DNA from: Sphaerimonospora thailandensis | Lineage (GTDB): Bacteria > Actinomycetota > Actinomycetes > Streptosporangiales > Streptosporangiaceae | Assembly (NCBI RefSeq): GCF_016863115.1 | Contig: NZ_BOOG01000016.1 | Span: forward strand, 83,293-147,292 | Direction: 5' to 3' | Length of the DNA: 64,000 bases | Part shown: piece by piece, positions 1 to 9,488 of the stretch | Layout of the letters: each line of letters opens with the position of its first letter | How positions within the stretch are numbered: position 1 is the first letter of the stretch | The notes under the pieces: model-generated | The model's database searches: none | What the model was told of the DNA's origin: nothing | The model's input: the letters and a program-made list of their open reading frames with translations, nothing else | Program-made: the position numbers and the translations under genes

Positions 1-464
1 ACAAGCCGCTGGGCGACTACCTGCGTAAGCACGACATCACGCCCCGCCGTTACTTTGTCGAGGTCCGGACCGACGACGCCTCCGAGTACACGCTCGGACA
101 GGAGATCCTCGCCGACACCTTCGAAGCCGGGCAGTACGTGGACGTCACCGGCAAGAGCAAGGGCAAGGGCTTCGCGGGTGTCATGAAGCGCCACAACTTC
201 GGTGGTCTGAGCGCTTCGCACGGTACCCAGCGCAAGCACCGCTCGCCGGGCTCCATCGGCGGCTGCGCCACCCCTGGCCGCGTTTTCAAGGGCCTGCGCA
301 TGGCCGGTCGGATGGGCAACGTCCGCACGACTATTCAGAGCCTCACGGTCCACGCCGTCGACGCCGAGAAGAACCTCATCCTGATCAAGGGTGCGATTCC
401 CGGCCCCAACGGCAGCCTCGTCCTCATCCGCACCGCCGCCAAGAAGGGGGTTGCCGCCAAGTGA
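1..464 (+). CDS. rplC: 50S ribosomal protein L3, 3' part (5' end outside window)
   Basis: Large-subunit protein L3, which binds 23S rRNA early in assembly. The window opens inside the gene; the reading frame starts at base 3 and about 153 codons are visible. The segment carries the L3 hallmark around [13 protein letters not shown] and the loop with [15 protein letters not shown], then the C-terminal KKGVAAK tail. The stop overlaps the GTG start of rplD by four bases (GTGA), so the two are translationally coupled. It is the first visible gene of the S10 cluster; rpsJ would be expected just upstream, outside the window. Confidence 0.97.
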   Translation, partial: KPLGDYLRKHDITPRRYFVEVRTDDASEYTLGQEILADTFEAGQYVDVTGKSKGKGFAGVMKRHNFGGLSASHGTQRKHRSPGSIGGCATPGRVFKGLRMAGRMGNVRTTIQSLTVHAVDAEKNLILIKGAIPGPNGSLVLIRTAAKKGVAAK

Positions 465-1108
465 ACAGCATTGACGTCCTCGACGCGACCGGTGCCAAGA
501 CGGACACCGTGGACCTGCCCGCGGAGATCTTCGGCGCCAAGGTCAACGTGCCGCTGATCCACCAGGTCGTGGTCGCGCAGCTCGCGGCGGCCCGGCAGGG
601 CACCCACTCCACCAAGACCCGCGGCGAGGTCCGCGGCGGCGGCAAGAAGCCGTACCGCCAGAAGGGCACCGGCCGCGCCCGCCAGGGCTCGACCCGCGCA
701 CCGCAGTTCGCCGGTGGTGGCACCGTGCACGGGCCCAAGCCCCGCTCGTACGACCAGCGGACGCCCAAGAAGATGAAGGCGGCCGCGCTGCGCGGCGCCC
801 TGTCCGACCGGGCCGGCTTCGGTCGCATCCACGTGGTGACCGACTTCAACACCGGTGAGACGCCCAAGACCAAGGTGGCCCTGGAGGCGCTGCGCAAGGT
901 CACCCAGGCCCGCCGGGTGCTGGTGGTCCTGGACGCGAACGACGAGGTCACCTGGTTGAGCCTGCGCAACGTGCCCGAGGTTCACCTCCTGGACGCGGGT
1001 CAGCTCAACACCTACGACGTGATGTGCAGCGACGACGTGGTCTTCACCCGCGAGGCGTACGACCAGGTCGTGGCCCGGCTGGCGAACAGCGGGAAGGAAG
1101 AGGCCTGA
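461..1108 (+). CDS. rplD: 50S ribosomal protein L4
   Basis: L4 is a 23S rRNA-binding protein lining the exit tunnel; in enterobacteria it also represses the S10 operon. 215 residues from a GTG start that overlaps the rplC stop (GTGA). The conserved loop is visible: [20 protein letters not shown] followed by [14 protein letters not shown], which is the extended tunnel loop. Its TGA shares its last base with the rplW ATG (TGATG). Whether autogenous control operates here cannot be judged, since the operon leader is outside the window. Confidence 0.97.
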   Translation: MNSIDVLDATGAKTDTVDLPAEIFGAKVNVPLIHQVVVAQLAAARQGTHSTKTRGEVRGGGKKPYRQKGTGRARQGSTRAPQFAGGGTVHGPKPRSYDQRTPKKMKAAALRGALSDRAGFGRIHVVTDFNTGETPKTKVALEALRKVTQARRVLVVLDANDEVTWLSLRNVPEVHLLDAGQLNTYDVMCSDDVVFTREAYDQVVARLANSGKEEA

Positions 1109-1410
1109 TGGAGAAGATCACCGACCCGCGCGACATCATCGTCAAGCCGATCGTCTCGGAGAAGAGCTACGGCCTGATCGATGAGCACAACCAGTACACG
1201 TTCCTGGTGCGCAAGGACGCGAACAAGACCCAGGTGAAGATCGCCGTTGAGCAGATCTTCGGGGTCAAGGTGACCAGCGTGAACACGATCAACCGGCAGG
1301 GCAAGCGCAAGCGGACCCGCCAGGGTTACGGGCAGCGTCCGGGCTCCAAGCGCGCGATCGTGAGCCTGGCCGAGGGTGAGCGGATCGACATTTTCGGTCA
1401 GATCGGCTAA
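1108..1410 (+). CDS. rplW: 50S ribosomal protein L23
   Basis: L23 sits at the tunnel exit and is the docking point for trigger factor and SRP. 100 residues, normal length. It begins [20 protein letters not shown], typical of actinobacterial L23, and has the basic [13 protein letters not shown] segment. The ATG overlaps the rplD stop by one base. An untranslated gap of 90 bases follows before rplB, with no clear hairpin seen in it. Confidence 0.97.
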   Translation: MEKITDPRDIIVKPIVSEKSYGLIDEHNQYTFLVRKDANKTQVKIAVEQIFGVKVTSVNTINRQGKRKRTRQGYGQRPGSKRAIVSLAEGERIDIFGQIG

Positions 1411-1500
1411 CGCGGCGGGATCGCCACCATGTCAGCGCCGGGGGGACCGCCGTGAGGCGGACCCCGACCGGTACGAACCGACAAAGGATGAACGAAAGAG

Positions 1501-2337
1501 ATGGGCATCCGTAAATACAAGCCGACGACCCCGGGTCGCCGCGGCGCGAGCGTCTCGGACTTCTCCGAGATCACGCGCAGCACACCGGAGAAGTCGCTGC
1601 TTGCTCCCCTGCACAACAAGGGCGGTCGTAACGTCCACGGCCGGATTACCGCCCGGCACCAGGGAGGCGGGCACAAGCGCGCCTACCGGATCATCGACTT
1701 CCGTCGCCACGACAAGGACGGAATCCCGGCCAAGGTCGCGCACATCGAGTACGACCCGAACCGGACCTCCCGGATCGCGCTGCTCCACTACGCCGACGGC
1801 GAGAAGCGGTACATCATCGCCCCCGTCGGACTGAAGCAGGGGGACCACGTCGAGAACGGTCCCGGCGCCGACATCAAGCCGGGCAACTGCCTGCCGCTCC
1901 GCAACATCCCGACCGGTACCTTCATCCACGCGGTGGAGCTCCGTCCGGGCGGTGGCGCCAAGCTGGGCCGCAGCGCCGGCGCGCAGATCCAGCTCCTCGC
2001 CAAGGAGGGCAACTACGCCACGCTGCGGATGCCGTCCGGTGAGATGCGCCAGGTCGACGTGCGTTGCCGGGCCTCCGTGGGCCAGGTCGGCAACACCGAG
2101 CAGGGCAACATCAGCATCGGCAAGGCCGGCCGTAACCGGTGGAAGGGCAAGCGCCCCACGGTCCGCGGTGTCGCCATGAACCCGGTCGATCACCCGCACG
2201 GTGGTGGTGAGGGCAAGACCTCCGGTGGTCGCCACCCGGTGAACCCGAAGGGCAAGCCCGAGGGCCGTACCCGTCAGCCGAACAAGGCGAGCGACCGGCT
2301 GATCATCCGTCGTCGGAGCAAGAGGAAGAAGCGGTAG
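1501..2337 (+). CDS. rplB: 50S ribosomal protein L2
   Basis: L2 is needed for subunit association and peptidyl-transferase centre assembly. 278 residues, full length, starting [17 protein letters not shown]. The C-terminal signature [16 protein letters not shown] is present, including the histidine in the HPHGGG loop linked to peptidyl transfer. The end is strongly basic (RRRSKRKKR). The start is preceded by a modest AAAGAG ribosome site. rpsS follows after 11 bases. Confidence 0.98.
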   Translation: MGIRKYKPTTPGRRGASVSDFSEITRSTPEKSLLAPLHNKGGRNVHGRITARHQGGGHKRAYRIIDFRRHDKDGIPAKVAHIEYDPNRTSRIALLHYADGEKRYIIAPVGLKQGDHVENGPGADIKPGNCLPLRNIPTGTFIHAVELRPGGGAKLGRSAGAQIQLLAKEGNYATLRMPSGEMRQVDVRCRASVGQVGNTEQGNISIGKAGRNRWKGKRPTVRGVAMNPVDHPHGGGEGKTSGGRHPVNPKGKPEGRTRQPNKASDRLIIRRRSKRKKR

Positions 2338-2348
2338 GAGCAGCCGAC

Positions 2349-2627
2349 ATGCCACGTAGCCTCAAGAAGGGTCCCTTCGTGGACGACCACCTGATGAAGA
2401 AGGTGGACGCCCAGAACGAGAAGGGCACCAAGACCGTCATCAAGACGTGGTCGCGGCGTTCCATGATCGTGCCGGACATGATCGGTCACACGATCGCCGT
2501 GCACGACGGCCGCAAGCACGTCCCGGTCTTCGTCTCCGAGTCGATGATCGGTCACAAGCTCGGAGAGTTCGCCCCGACGCGGACGTTCCGCAGCCACGTC
2601 AAGGAAGACCGCCGCAGCCGGCGGTAA
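2349..2627 (+). CDS. rpsS: 30S ribosomal protein S19
   Basis: S19 sits in the head of the small subunit with S13. 92 residues starting [15 protein letters not shown], the canonical S19 N terminus, with the [20 protein letters not shown] core and [16 protein letters not shown] near the end. GGAGCAGCC lies just upstream of the ATG. S19 and L22 are adjacent, as in nearly all bacteria. Confidence 0.98.
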   Translation: MPRSLKKGPFVDDHLMKKVDAQNEKGTKTVIKTWSRRSMIVPDMIGHTIAVHDGRKHVPVFVSESMIGHKLGEFAPTRTFRSHVKEDRRSRR

Positions 2628-2659
2628 GCGCCTTCAAGTAAGCATCAGAGGAGACAGCG

Positions 2660-3013
2660 ATGGAAGCCAGGGCACAGGCGCGGTACGCGCGCCACACGCC
2701 CCGGAAGGCCCGCCGCGTGGTGGACCTCATTCGCGGGCTGCCCGCTTCGGAGGCGCAGGCCGTGCTGCGGTTCGCTCCCCAGGCGGCGAGCGAGACGGTT
2801 TACAAGGTGCTCTCGAGCGCGATCGCGAACGCCGAGCACAACTTCAAGCTCGACCGGGACACACTGGTCGTGAGCCGCGCGTGGGTCGACGAGGGACCGA
2901 CGCTGAAGCGGTTCCGCCCGCGCGCCCAGGGTCGTGCCTATCGGATCAACAAGCGGACCAGCCACATCACCGTGATCGTGGAGTCCCGCGAGCCGAAGGG
3001 GAGGACCCGCTAG
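2660..3013 (+). CDS. rplV: 50S ribosomal protein L22
   Basis: L22 lines the peptide exit tunnel; mutations in its beta hairpin affect macrolide response in other bacteria. 117 residues. Visible are [18 protein letters not shown] near the N terminus and the hairpin [21 protein letters not shown] good ribosome site (GAGGAGA) precedes the ATG. The TAG stop shares its G with the GTG start of rpsC (TAGTG). Confidence 0.98.
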   Translation: MEARAQARYARHTPRKARRVVDLIRGLPASEAQAVLRFAPQAASETVYKVLSSAIANAEHNFKLDRDTLVVSRAWVDEGPTLKRFRPRAQGRAYRINKRTSHITVIVESREPKGRTR

Positions 3014-3894
3014 TGGGCCAGAAGGTTAACCCGCACGGGTTCCGCCTTGGTATCACGACCGACTTCAAGAGCCGGTGGTACGCCGACAAGCTGTACAAGT
3101 CGTACGTCGCCGAGGACGTGGCGATCCGCCGCATGCTGCAGAAGGGCATGGAGCGGGCCGGCATCTCCAAGGTCGAGATCGAGCGCACCACCGACCGCGT
3201 TCAGGTCGACATCCACACCGCCCGGCCGGGCATCGTCATCGGCCGCCGCGGCGCGGAGGCCGACCGCATCCGCGGCGACCTGGAGAAGCTGACCAAGAAG
3301 CAGGTCCAGCTCAACATCCTCGAGGTGAAGAACCCCGAGATCGACGCGCAGCTCGTCGCGCAGGGCGTGGCCGAGCAGCTGTCCAGCCGCGTCTCGTTCC
3401 GGCGGGCGATGCGCAAGGCCATGCAGTCCGCGATGAAGAGCGGGGCCAAGGGCATCCGGGTCCAGTGCTCGGGCCGTCTGGGCGGCGCCGAGATGTCGCG
3501 CTCGGAGTTCTACCGCGAGGGCCGGGTGCCGCTGCACACGCTGCGCGCGGACATCGACTTCGGCTTCTACGAGGCCCGCACCACCTTCGGCCGCATCGGC
3601 GTGAAGGTGTGGATCTACAAGGGTGAGGCCCCGACGAGCCGCGCCGAGCGTGAGGCGGCCGCTGCGGCCGCGGCCGGCGCCCGGGCGGGCCAGCGCCGTG
3701 AGGACCGTCGTGGCGGCGGCGAGCGCCCCCGTCGTGGCGGTGGCGGCGAGCGTCCGCGCCGGGGCGGCGCGGGCCGCGGGGACCGTGCCGGCCGGGGCGA
3801 GGGCCCCAGGACCGACGCAAGCAGGAGCGAGGCGGCTTCGCAGGCCGCCCCCGAGACCGGCCCGGCGCAGCAGCCGGGTGCTGAAGGGAGCTGA
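3013..3894 (+). CDS. rpsC: 30S ribosomal protein S3 with long Arg/Gly-rich tail
   Basis: S3 forms part of the mRNA entry site and its helicase. 293 residues from a GTG start ([13 protein letters not shown]). The KH domain GxxG-type loop is in [17 protein letters not shown], and the C-terminal domain carries [20 protein letters not shown]. After about residue 213 the protein runs into a low-complexity tail of roughly 80 residues rich in Ala, Arg and Gly (repeats of [10 protein letters not shown]). The tail is longer than in most phyla but similar tails are known in high-GC actinobacteria. Confidence 0.97.
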   Translation: MGQKVNPHGFRLGITTDFKSRWYADKLYKSYVAEDVAIRRMLQKGMERAGISKVEIERTTDRVQVDIHTARPGIVIGRRGAEADRIRGDLEKLTKKQVQLNILEVKNPEIDAQLVAQGVAEQLSSRVSFRRAMRKAMQSAMKSGAKGIRVQCSGRLGGAEMSRSEFYREGRVPLHTLRADIDFGFYEARTTFGRIGVKVWIYKGEAPTSRAEREAAAAAAAGARAGQRREDRRGGGERPRRGGGGERPRRGGAGRGDRAGRGEGPRTDASRSEAASQAAPETGPAQQPGAEGS

Positions 3895-3896
3895 CC

Positions 3897-4316
3897 ATGC
3901 TGATCCCGCGCAGGGTCAAGCACCGCAAGCAGCACCGGCCTGACCGCAGCGGCGCCGCCAAGGGTGGCACCCGGGTCGTGTTCGGCGAGTTCGGCATCCA
4001 GGCGCTTGAGCACGCCTACGTGACGAACCGCCAGATCGAGGCCGCGCGTATCGCCATGACCCGGCACATTCGCCGTGGTGGAAAGGTCTGGATCAACATC
4101 TTCCCGGACCGTCCGCTCACGAAGAAGCCCGCCGAGACCCGGATGGGTTCCGGTAAGGGCTCGCCGGAGTGGTGGATCGCCAATGTCAAGCCCGGCCGCG
4201 TCATGTTCGAGCTGTCCGGCGTCGCCGAGCCCGTGGCCCGTGAGGCCATGCGGCGGGCGATGCACAAGCTCCCGATGAAGTGCCGGTTCGTCAAGCGTGA
4301 AGTGGGTGAGGCGTGA
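3897..4316 (+). CDS. rplP: 50S ribosomal protein L16
   Basis: L16 positions tRNA at the A and P sites. 139 residues, [15 protein letters not shown] start, with the [20 protein letters not shown] core; [18 protein letters not shown] follows. The R of the RMGSGKG loop, hydroxylated by YcfD-type enzymes in some bacteria, is present. The start is two bases after the rpsC stop. The stop region overlaps the rpmC start (GTGATGG). Confidence 0.98.
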   Translation: MLIPRRVKHRKQHRPDRSGAAKGGTRVVFGEFGIQALEHAYVTNRQIEAARIAMTRHIRRGGKVWINIFPDRPLTKKPAETRMGSGKGSPEWWIANVKPGRVMFELSGVAEPVAREAMRRAMHKLPMKCRFVKREVGEA

Positions 4317-4552
4317 TGGCTAAGGGTCTGACCGCCGCTGAGCTGCGGGTGGAGGACCAGGACGTCCTGGTCCAGAAGCTGAAGGAAGCCAAGGAGGAGC
4401 TGTTCAACCTCCGCTTCCAGGCGGCGACCGGCCAGTTGGAGAGCCACGGGCGGCTCCGTGCCGTCCGCCGCGAGATCGCCCGTATCTACACCGTGATGCG
4501 CGAGCGCGAGCTCGGCATCGTCACGGTCGAGAAGGAGTCGAGCGATGGCTGA
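4316..4552 (+). CDS. rpmC: 50S ribosomal protein L29
   Basis: L29 is a small coiled-coil protein beside L23 at the tunnel exit. 78 residues from the ATG at 4316; a GTG one codon upstream (4313) is possible but the [11 protein letters not shown] start is canonical. The signature [17 protein letters not shown] is present. Its last eight bases overlap the rpsQ start, a longer overlap than elsewhere in the cluster. Confidence 0.97.
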   Translation: MAKGLTAAELRVEDQDVLVQKLKEAKEELFNLRFQAATGQLESHGRLRAVRREIARIYTVMRERELGIVTVEKESSDG

Positions 4553-4856
4553 GACAACCGAGGCAACTGAGACGACCGAGGCGACCGAGGCCGGTCGCCA
4601 GGCCGCGCGGAACTACCGCAAGACCCGTGAGGGTCTGGTGGTCAGCGACAAGATGGACAAGACCGTCGTCGTCGCTGTCGAGGACCGCGTGAAGCACCCG
4701 CTGTACGGCAAGGTCATCCGTCGGACGACCAAGTACAAGGCCCACGACGAGCAGAACGCGTGCGGCGTCGGCGACCGCGTCCTCCTGATGGAGACCCGGC
4801 CGATGTCCGCCACCAAGCGCTGGCGAGTCGTCGAGATCCTCGAGAAGGCCAAGTAA
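4545..4856 (+). CDS. rpsQ: 30S ribosomal protein S17
   Basis: S17 is a primary 16S rRNA binder of the small-subunit body. 103 residues. The OB-fold core starts near residue 24 ([18 protein letters not shown]), with [21 protein letters not shown]. The first 20 residues form an acidic Thr/Glu repeat ([13 protein letters not shown]) not found in the E. coli protein; similar N-terminal extensions occur in actinobacteria. It is the last gene before a gap of 187 bases containing two hairpins, the usual S10/spc boundary. Confidence 0.96.
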   Translation: MAETTEATETTEATEAGRQAARNYRKTREGLVVSDKMDKTVVVAVEDRVKHPLYGKVIRRTTKYKAHDEQNACGVGDRVLLMETRPMSATKRWRVVEILEKAK

Positions 4857-4869
4857 CACGAACGCGCCT

Positions 4870-4898
4870 CGTGGGGGGTGGGCGGACCACCCCCCACG
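4870..4898 (+). terminator. 12-bp perfect hairpin at the S10/spc boundary
   Basis: CGTGGGGGGTGG pairs perfectly with CCACCCCCCACG around a five-base loop, 14 bases after the rpsQ stop. No T tract follows. Such GC-rich stems without a U run often act as terminators or 3' stability elements in actinobacteria, so partial termination of the S10 transcript is the likeliest role. Confidence 0.6.
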
Positions 4899-4999
4899 AC
4901 GGTGTCCAAGGGGCCGGGCGGATCACCCGCACGGCCCGCCCGCGGCGGCGGTCGTACGGCTGTCGCCGGGGGAACAAGACCACATCAGGTTCCGCCAGG

Positions 5000-5017
5000 C
5001 TCACCCGCGAGGGTGAG
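5000..5017 (+). promoter_or_regulatory. GNRA-loop hairpin in the rplN leader
   Basis: CTCACCC-GCGA-GGGTGAG forms a perfect 7-bp stem closed by a GCGA (GNRA-type) tetraloop, 26 bases before the rplN GTG. GNRA loops are common RNA-RNA and RNA-protein contacts, so it may be a regulatory or processing site for the spc transcript. A function is not shown by the sequence alone. Confidence 0.45.
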
Positions 5018-5043
5018 AACCGGCGCGACACACAGGAGTTGAC

Positions 5044-5412
5044 GTGATCCAGCAGGAGTCGCGGCTCAAGGTCGCCGACAACACGGGTGCGAAGGAGATT
5101 CTCTGCATCCGTGTTCTCGGTGGCTCGGGTCGGCGCTACGCGGGAATCGGCGATGTCATCGTTGCTACGGTGAAGGACGCCATTCCCGGCGGAGGCGTGA
5201 AGAAAGGCGACGTTGTCAAGGCTGTCGTGGTGCGCACCGTGAAGGAGCGCCGCCGCCCCGACGGCTCCTACATCCGCTTCGACGAGAACGCGGCGGTCAT
5301 CATCAAGGACAGCGGCGACCCTCGGGGCACCCGCATCTTCGGCCCGGTGGGCCGGGAGTTGCGTGACAAGAAGTTCATGCGCATCATCTCGCTCGCCCCG
5401 GAGGTGCTGTGA
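5044..5412 (+). CDS. rplN: 50S ribosomal protein L14
   Basis: L14 lies at the subunit interface with L19 and is the target of the silencing factor RsfS. 122 residues, the usual length, from a GTG start with the ribosome site AGGAG seven bases upstream. The signature [16 protein letters not shown] with the [14 protein letters not shown] strand is present. First gene of the spc cluster; the preceding leader has two hairpins. Confidence 0.98.
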   Translation: MIQQESRLKVADNTGAKEILCIRVLGGSGRRYAGIGDVIVATVKDAIPGGGVKKGDVVKAVVVRTVKERRRPDGSYIRFDENAAVIIKDSGDPRGTRIFGPVGRELRDKKFMRIISLAPEVL

Positions 5413-5723
5413 TGCCGACGCCGAAGCTGCATGTGAAGAAGGGTGACCTTGTCCAGGTCATCGCCGGCAAGGACAAGGGCGCCAAGGGCCGTGTGATCGC
5501 CGCCTACCCGCGCGACCAGCGCGTGGTGGTCGAGGGTGTGAACATGATCAAGAAGCACTCCAAGGTGACCCACCAGGGCCCGCGCGGCGCCAAGGAGGGC
5601 GGCGTGCAGACCATGGAGGCCCCCATCCACGTGAGCAACGTCAAGAAGCTCAAGGACGAGGACAAGGCCGAGAAGAAGTCCGCCGGCAAGGACGAGTCCG
5701 GCGCGGCGGGTGAGGACAGCTGA
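5412..5723 (+). CDS. rplX: 50S ribosomal protein L24
   Basis: L24 starts large-subunit assembly. 103 residues; the ATG at 5412 shares a base with the rplN stop (TGATG). The KOW motif is seen as [20 protein letters not shown] near the N terminus. The C-terminal 25 residues are Lys/Glu-rich ([15 protein letters not shown]). Its TGA overlaps the rplE ATG by one base. Confidence 0.97.
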   Translation: MPTPKLHVKKGDLVQVIAGKDKGAKGRVIAAYPRDQRVVVEGVNMIKKHSKVTHQGPRGAKEGGVQTMEAPIHVSNVKKLKDEDKAEKKSAGKDESGAAGEDS

Positions 5724-6292
5724 TGACCGCCACGACTGAAGAACGCGTCGTTCCGCGCCTCAAGCAGCGCTACCGCGAGGAGATCATCGCGAAGCTGCGT
5801 GAGGAGTTCGGGATCGAGAACATCATGCAGGTGCCCACGATCACCAAGATCAAGGTGAACATGGGCGTCGGCGAGGCCGCCCGCGACTCGAAGCTCATCG
5901 AAGGCGCCGTTCGCGACCTCACCGCGATCACCGGTCAGAAGCCGGCCGTCGCCCGTGCCCGCAAGTCCATCGCGCAGTTCAAGCTGCGCGAGGGCATGCC
6001 GATCGGCGCGCACGTGACGTTGCGTGGCGACCGCATGTGGGAGTTCCTCGACCGCCTGCTGTCCCTGGCGCTGCCGCGCATCCGGGACTTCCGCGGCCTG
6101 TCGCCGAAGCAGTTCGACGGCAACGGCAACTACACGTTCGGTCTGACCGAGCAGGTCATGTTCCACGAGGTGGACCAGGACAAGGTCGACCGGCAGCGGG
6201 GCATGGACATCACGGTCGTGACCACCGCGAAGAACGACGAGCAGGGCCGGGCGCTGCTGAAGCTCCTCGGATTCCCCTTCAAGGAGGCCTGA
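5723..6292 (+). CDS. rplE: 50S ribosomal protein L5
   Basis: L5 binds 5S rRNA and forms the B1b bridge to S13. 189 residues. Characteristic segments are [38 protein letters not shown] and [20 protein letters not shown]. In E. coli the S8 repressor binds inside the rplE message; whether that holds here was not tested. rpsZ follows after two bases. Confidence 0.98.
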   Translation: MTATTEERVVPRLKQRYREEIIAKLREEFGIENIMQVPTITKIKVNMGVGEAARDSKLIEGAVRDLTAITGQKPAVARARKSIAQFKLREGMPIGAHVTLRGDRMWEFLDRLLSLALPRIRDFRGLSPKQFDGNGNYTFGLTEQVMFHEVDQDKVDRQRGMDITVVTTAKNDEQGRALLKLLGFPFKEA

Positions 6293-6294
6293 TC

Positions 6295-6480
6295 ATGGCG
6301 AAGACGTCGCTGAAGGTCAAGGCAGCGCGCAAGCAGAAGTTCGAGGTCCGGGCGTACACTCGTTGCTCCCGCTGTGGCCGGCCCCGCGCTGTCTACCGCA
6401 AGTTCGGGCTGTGCCGCGTGTGCTTCCGTGAGATGGCGCACCGCGGCGAGCTGCCCGGCATCACCAAGTCGAGCTGGTAA
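6295..6480 (+). CDS. rpsZ: 30S ribosomal protein S14, short zinc-binding form
   Basis: S14 of the small-subunit head, in the short type Z form (61 residues). Two CxxC pairs (CSRC near residue 24 and CRVC near residue 40) make the zinc ribbon, so this is the zinc-dependent (C+) paralogue. Many actinobacteria carry a second, zinc-free S14 under Zur control elsewhere; it is not in this window. A 144-base gap with a hairpin follows. Confidence 0.97.
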   Translation: MAKTSLKVKAARKQKFEVRAYTRCSRCGRPRAVYRKFGLCRVCFREMAHRGELPGITKSSW

Positions 6481-6524
6481 GCCCCGCCGGGCTGCCGGCC
6501 GTACGTCAGAAGTAGTAACCAACC

Positions 6525-6544
6525 GGGCGCTGCTCGCAGCGCCC
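6525..6544 (+). promoter_or_regulatory. Hairpin in the rpsZ-rpsH gap
   Basis: GGGCGCTG-CTCG-CAGCGCCC is a perfect 8-bp stem with a four-base loop, in the otherwise unexplained 144-base gap between the S14 and S8 genes. It may set transcript processing or be a protein-binding site. S8 is the spc repressor in E. coli, but this stem does not show the bulged S8 target obviously. Confidence 0.4.
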
Positions 6545-6624
6545 ACGACCGCACCGAAGGTCCGCCGCGTGTCGAAGACACGAAACGAACCGGGCGGAAA
6601 CCGCGGTGAGGAAGGCCACCGGCC

Positions 6625-7023
6625 ATGACGATGACCGACCCGATCGCAGACATGTTGACGCGTCTGCGCAACGCGAACTCGGCCTATCACGACAGCGTGA
6701 CCATGCCCTACTCCAAGATCAAGGCCCACATCGCCGAGATCCTGCAGCAGGAGGGCTACATCCAGGCCTGGAGCGTCGAGGACGCCAAGGTCGGCAAGAA
6801 CCTCGTGGTGGAGCTCAAGTTCGGGCCCACCCGGGAGCGTGCGCTCGCGGGCCTGCGCCGGGTGTCGAAGCCCGGTCTGCGGGTCTATGCAAGGAAGGAC
6901 AATCTGCCTCGAGTCCTGGGCGGGCTGGGCGTCGCGATCATTTCGACGTCCAGCGGCCTGATGACCGACAGGCAGGCCGGCAAGCGTGGAGTGGGCGGGG
7001 AAGTCCTCGCCTACGTCTGGTAA
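6625..7023 (+). CDS. rpsH: 30S ribosomal protein S8
   Basis: S8 binds helix 21 of 16S rRNA. 132 residues starting [18 protein letters not shown], the canonical start, and ending in the [24 protein letters not shown] motif region, which includes the conserved STS/SG RNA-binding loop. An ATG pair lies at 6625/6631; the first is chosen because of the GAGGAAGG ribosome site upstream. Confidence 0.98.
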   Translation: MTMTDPIADMLTRLRNANSAYHDSVTMPYSKIKAHIAEILQQEGYIQAWSVEDAKVGKNLVVELKFGPTRERALAGLRRVSKPGLRVYARKDNLPRVLGGLGVAIISTSSGLMTDRQAGKRGVGGEVLAYVW

Positions 7024-7042
7024 CGAGGGGAGGAACCACAGC

Positions 7043-7585
7043 ATGTCGAGAATCGGACGGCTGCCCATCCCCGTACCGTCGGGTGTCGAGGTCACCATCA
7101 ACGGCCGGGATGTCCAGGTCAAGGGGCCGAAGGGCACGCTCGCTCACACCGTCGTCGATCCGATCGAGGTCGCCAGGGCCGAGGACGGCGCCATCGCCGT
7201 CACCCGCCCGAACGATGAGAACAAGGTTCGTGCGCTTCACGGGCTGTCTCGGACGCTCATCGCCAACATGGTGACGGGTGTGACGCAGGGGTACACGAAG
7301 ACGCTGGAGATCGTGGGCGTCGGTTACCGTGTCCAGGCCAAGGGCCCGAACCAGCTCGAGTTCTCGCTGGGCTTCAGCCACCCGGTGGTCGTGGACGCTC
7401 CTGAGGGCGTCACCTTCCGCGTCGAGAAGCCGACGCTGTTCCACGTGGACGGCATCGACAAGCAGAGGGTCGGCGAGGTCGCCGCGAACATCAGGAAGTT
7501 GCGCAAGCCGGACCCGTACAAGGGCAAGGGCGTGCGCTACCAGGGTGAGGTTATCCGCCGCAAGGTCGGAAAGGCTGGTAAGTAG
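7043..7585 (+). CDS. rplF: 50S ribosomal protein L6
   Basis: L6 lies near the sarcin-ricin loop. 180 residues. The ATG at 7043 has a strong GGGGAGGA site 6-8 bases upstream; in-frame upstream starts inside rpsH are rejected. The [17 protein letters not shown] start and the C-terminal [20 protein letters not shown] motif are diagnostic. Confidence 0.98.
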   Translation: MSRIGRLPIPVPSGVEVTINGRDVQVKGPKGTLAHTVVDPIEVARAEDGAIAVTRPNDENKVRALHGLSRTLIANMVTGVTQGYTKTLEIVGVGYRVQAKGPNQLEFSLGFSHPVVVDAPEGVTFRVEKPTLFHVDGIDKQRVGEVAANIRKLRKPDPYKGKGVRYQGEVIRRKVGKAGK

Positions 7586-7587
7586 GC

Positions 7588-7971
7588 ATGGCTGGGAAGA
7601 CTGCGTTCGGCAAGCACACCGCCGCCCGCACGGTCTCGCGGGCCCGCCGGCACCGTCGCGTCCGGAAGAAGGTCGTCGGCACGGTGGAGCGTCCGCGCCT
7701 GGTCGTCAACCGGTCCACGCGGCACCTGTTCGTGCAGATCGTCGACGACACCAAGGGCCACACGCTGGTGAGTGCGTCCACCATGGACGCCTCGCTGCGC
7801 GGCGCGGAGGGCGACAAGACCGAGAAGGCGAAGAAGGTCGGCGAGCTTCTCGCTCAGCGGGCCAAGACCGCCGGGATCACCGCTGTCGTTTTCGACCGCG
7901 GTGGCAACCGCTACGCGGGGCGCCTCGCGGCCCTCGCGGACAGCGCCCGTGAAGGCGGGCTGGAGTTCTGA
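7588..7971 (+). CDS. rplR: 50S ribosomal protein L18
   Basis: L18 binds 5S rRNA with L5. 127 residues. Segments typical of the family are [18 protein letters not shown], the [24 protein letters not shown] helix, and [20 protein letters not shown] at the end. Two bases separate it from rplF; 43 bases separate it from rpsE. Confidence 0.98.
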   Translation: MAGKTAFGKHTAARTVSRARRHRRVRKKVVGTVERPRLVVNRSTRHLFVQIVDDTKGHTLVSASTMDASLRGAEGDKTEKAKKVGELLAQRAKTAGITAVVFDRGGNRYAGRLAALADSAREGGLEF

Positions 7972-8014
7972 TGACCTCGGCCCGTGACATGAGCAACGAG
8001 AAGAGGAACCACTG

Positions 8015-8647
8015 ATGGCTGCAGCTCCGCGTCGCGGTGCGGGCGGCGGTGGCGAGCGGCGGGACCGTCGTGACGATCGCCGCGGCGGCGCCGCCGACAA
8101 GGGCGTCTCGTACATCGAGCGCGTCGTAAAGATCAACCGAGTGGCCAAGGTCGTCAAGGGCGGCCGGCGCTTCAGCTTCACCGCGCTGGTCGTCGTCGGC
8201 GACGGCAACGGCATGGTCGGAGTCGGGTACGGCAAGGCCAAGGAGGTGCCCGCGGCGATCGCCAAGGGCGTCGAGGAGGCCAAGAAGCACTTCTTCAAGG
8301 TGCCCCGCATCCAGGGCACGATCCCGCACACCGTGCAGGGCGAGGAAGCCGCCGGCGTCGTTCTGCTGCGTCCGGCCTCGCCCGGTACCGGTGTCATCGC
8401 GGGTGGCCCGGTGCGTGCGGTCCTGGAGGCCGCCGGGATCCACGACGTGCTGTCGAAGTCGCTCGGCTCCCAGAACCCGATCAACATCGTCCACGCCACC
8501 GTGCGGGCTCTGAAGGACCTGAGCCGTCCCGAGGAGATCGCCGCCCGCCGTGGGCTGCCGATCGAGGACGTCGCGCCCAAGGCCATGCTCAAGGCGCGTG
8601 CCGAGGGTCTCGCCGAGGCCGCAGCGGCGGCGAAGGCGGTGAGCTGA
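8015..8647 (+). CDS. rpsE: 30S ribosomal protein S5
   Basis: S5 acts in decoding accuracy and mRNA unwinding. 210 residues. The first 30 residues are an Arg/Gly-rich extension ([18 protein letters not shown]). The double-stranded RNA-binding domain is [20 protein letters not shown], followed by [18 protein letters not shown]. The ribosome site is GAAGAGGA. rpmD follows three bases after the stop. Confidence 0.98.
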   Translation: MAAAPRRGAGGGGERRDRRDDRRGGAADKGVSYIERVVKINRVAKVVKGGRRFSFTALVVVGDGNGMVGVGYGKAKEVPAAIAKGVEEAKKHFFKVPRIQGTIPHTVQGEEAAGVVLLRPASPGTGVIAGGPVRAVLEAAGIHDVLSKSLGSQNPINIVHATVRALKDLSRPEEIAARRGLPIEDVAPKAMLKARAEGLAEAAAAAKAVS

Positions 8648-8650
8648 CGG

Positions 8651-8833
8651 ATGGCCCGACTGAAGATCACCCAGCTCCGGTCGAAGATCGGTGGCAAGCA
8701 GAACCAGCGTGACTCGCTGCGCTCGCTGGGTCTGAAGCGGATCGGCGACGTCGTCATCAAGGAGGACCGCCCGGAGATCCGGGGCATGGTCGCCACGGTG
8801 GCGCACCTCGTCCACGTCGAAGAGGTCGATTAG
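8651..8833 (+). CDS. rpmD: 50S ribosomal protein L30
   Basis: Small large-subunit protein of 60 residues, [20 protein letters not shown], with the [20 protein letters not shown] core. L30 is not essential in all bacteria but is held in this position across actinobacteria. rplO follows after two bases. Confidence 0.97.
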   Translation: MARLKITQLRSKIGGKQNQRDSLRSLGLKRIGDVVIKEDRPEIRGMVATVAHLVHVEEVD

Positions 8834-8835
8834 GC

Positions 8836-9291
8836 ATGACTGAGAACGCTCCTCTCAAGATTCACGACCTCCGTCCCGCCCCCGGCGCCAACAAGGCCAA
8901 GGTCCGTAAGGGTCGCGGCGAGGCTTCCAAGGGCAAGACGGCCGGTCGCGGCACCAAGGGCACCAAGGCCCGTAAGACCGTCGCCCTCGGCTTCGAGGGT
9001 GGCCAGATCCCGCTCCAGCGGCGGCTGCCGAAGCTGAAGGGCTTCTCCAACGCCCTGTTCAAGACGACCTACCAGGTCGTCAACCTGGACAGGCTCGGCG
9101 AACTGTTCCCGGCCGGTGGGACCGTGACCCTCGACGACCTGGTCGCCAAGGGTGCGGTGCGCAAGAACCAGCCCGTCAAGGTGCTGGGAACCGGTGACAT
9201 CTCCGTGGCGTTGAACGTGCAGGCGCACGCATTCTCGGCCACCGCCAAGGAGAAGATCGCCGCCGCCGGTGGTTCGGTATCCGAGCTGTAG
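8836..9291 (+). CDS. rplO: 50S ribosomal protein L15
   Basis: L15 is a late assembly protein of the large subunit. 151 residues. Typical segments are [19 protein letters not shown], the Gly-rich [15 protein letters not shown], and [18 protein letters not shown]. Last gene of the spc group here: a hairpin terminator lies 33 bases after its stop, before secY. Confidence 0.98.
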   Translation: MTENAPLKIHDLRPAPGANKAKVRKGRGEASKGKTAGRGTKGTKARKTVALGFEGGQIPLQRRLPKLKGFSNALFKTTYQVVNLDRLGELFPAGGTVTLDDLVAKGAVRKNQPVKVLGTGDISVALNVQAHAFSATAKEKIAAAGGSVSEL

Positions 9292-9323
9292 ACACAGCTG
9301 GGGTCTGGCCAAGGATGTGCGGA

Positions 9324-9354
9324 GGCGCGGAGGTTCGTTATGAGCCTCCGCGCC
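9324..9354 (+). terminator. Hairpin after rplO
   Basis: GGCGCGGAGG pairs perfectly with CCTCCGCGCC around an 11-base loop. No long T run follows. It separates the spc ribosomal genes from secY-adk and fits a terminator or attenuator. Confidence 0.6.
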
Positions 9355-9378
9355 CGTAGTGCGTTAGAGTTCGCTGGG

Positions 9379-9396
9379 CAGCGAGTTGACTCGCTG
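9379..9396. promoter_or_regulatory. 18-base palindrome upstream of secY
   Basis: CAGCGAGT-TG-ACTCGCTG is a perfect inverted repeat 93 bases before the secY start and just after the rplO terminator. It could be an operator for a dimeric regulator or a small hairpin in the secY leader. It contains a TTGACT stretch that could serve as a -35 element. No known regulator motif was recognised. Confidence 0.4.
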
Positions 9397-9488
9397 TTCG
9401 GCCTGACTTGTTGGCAAGAAGAAATGTCGATGGTCGCCCCCCAGCCCATCGCCGACCATTACCGCGTCTCTGGCGCGCAGGAGGGACC

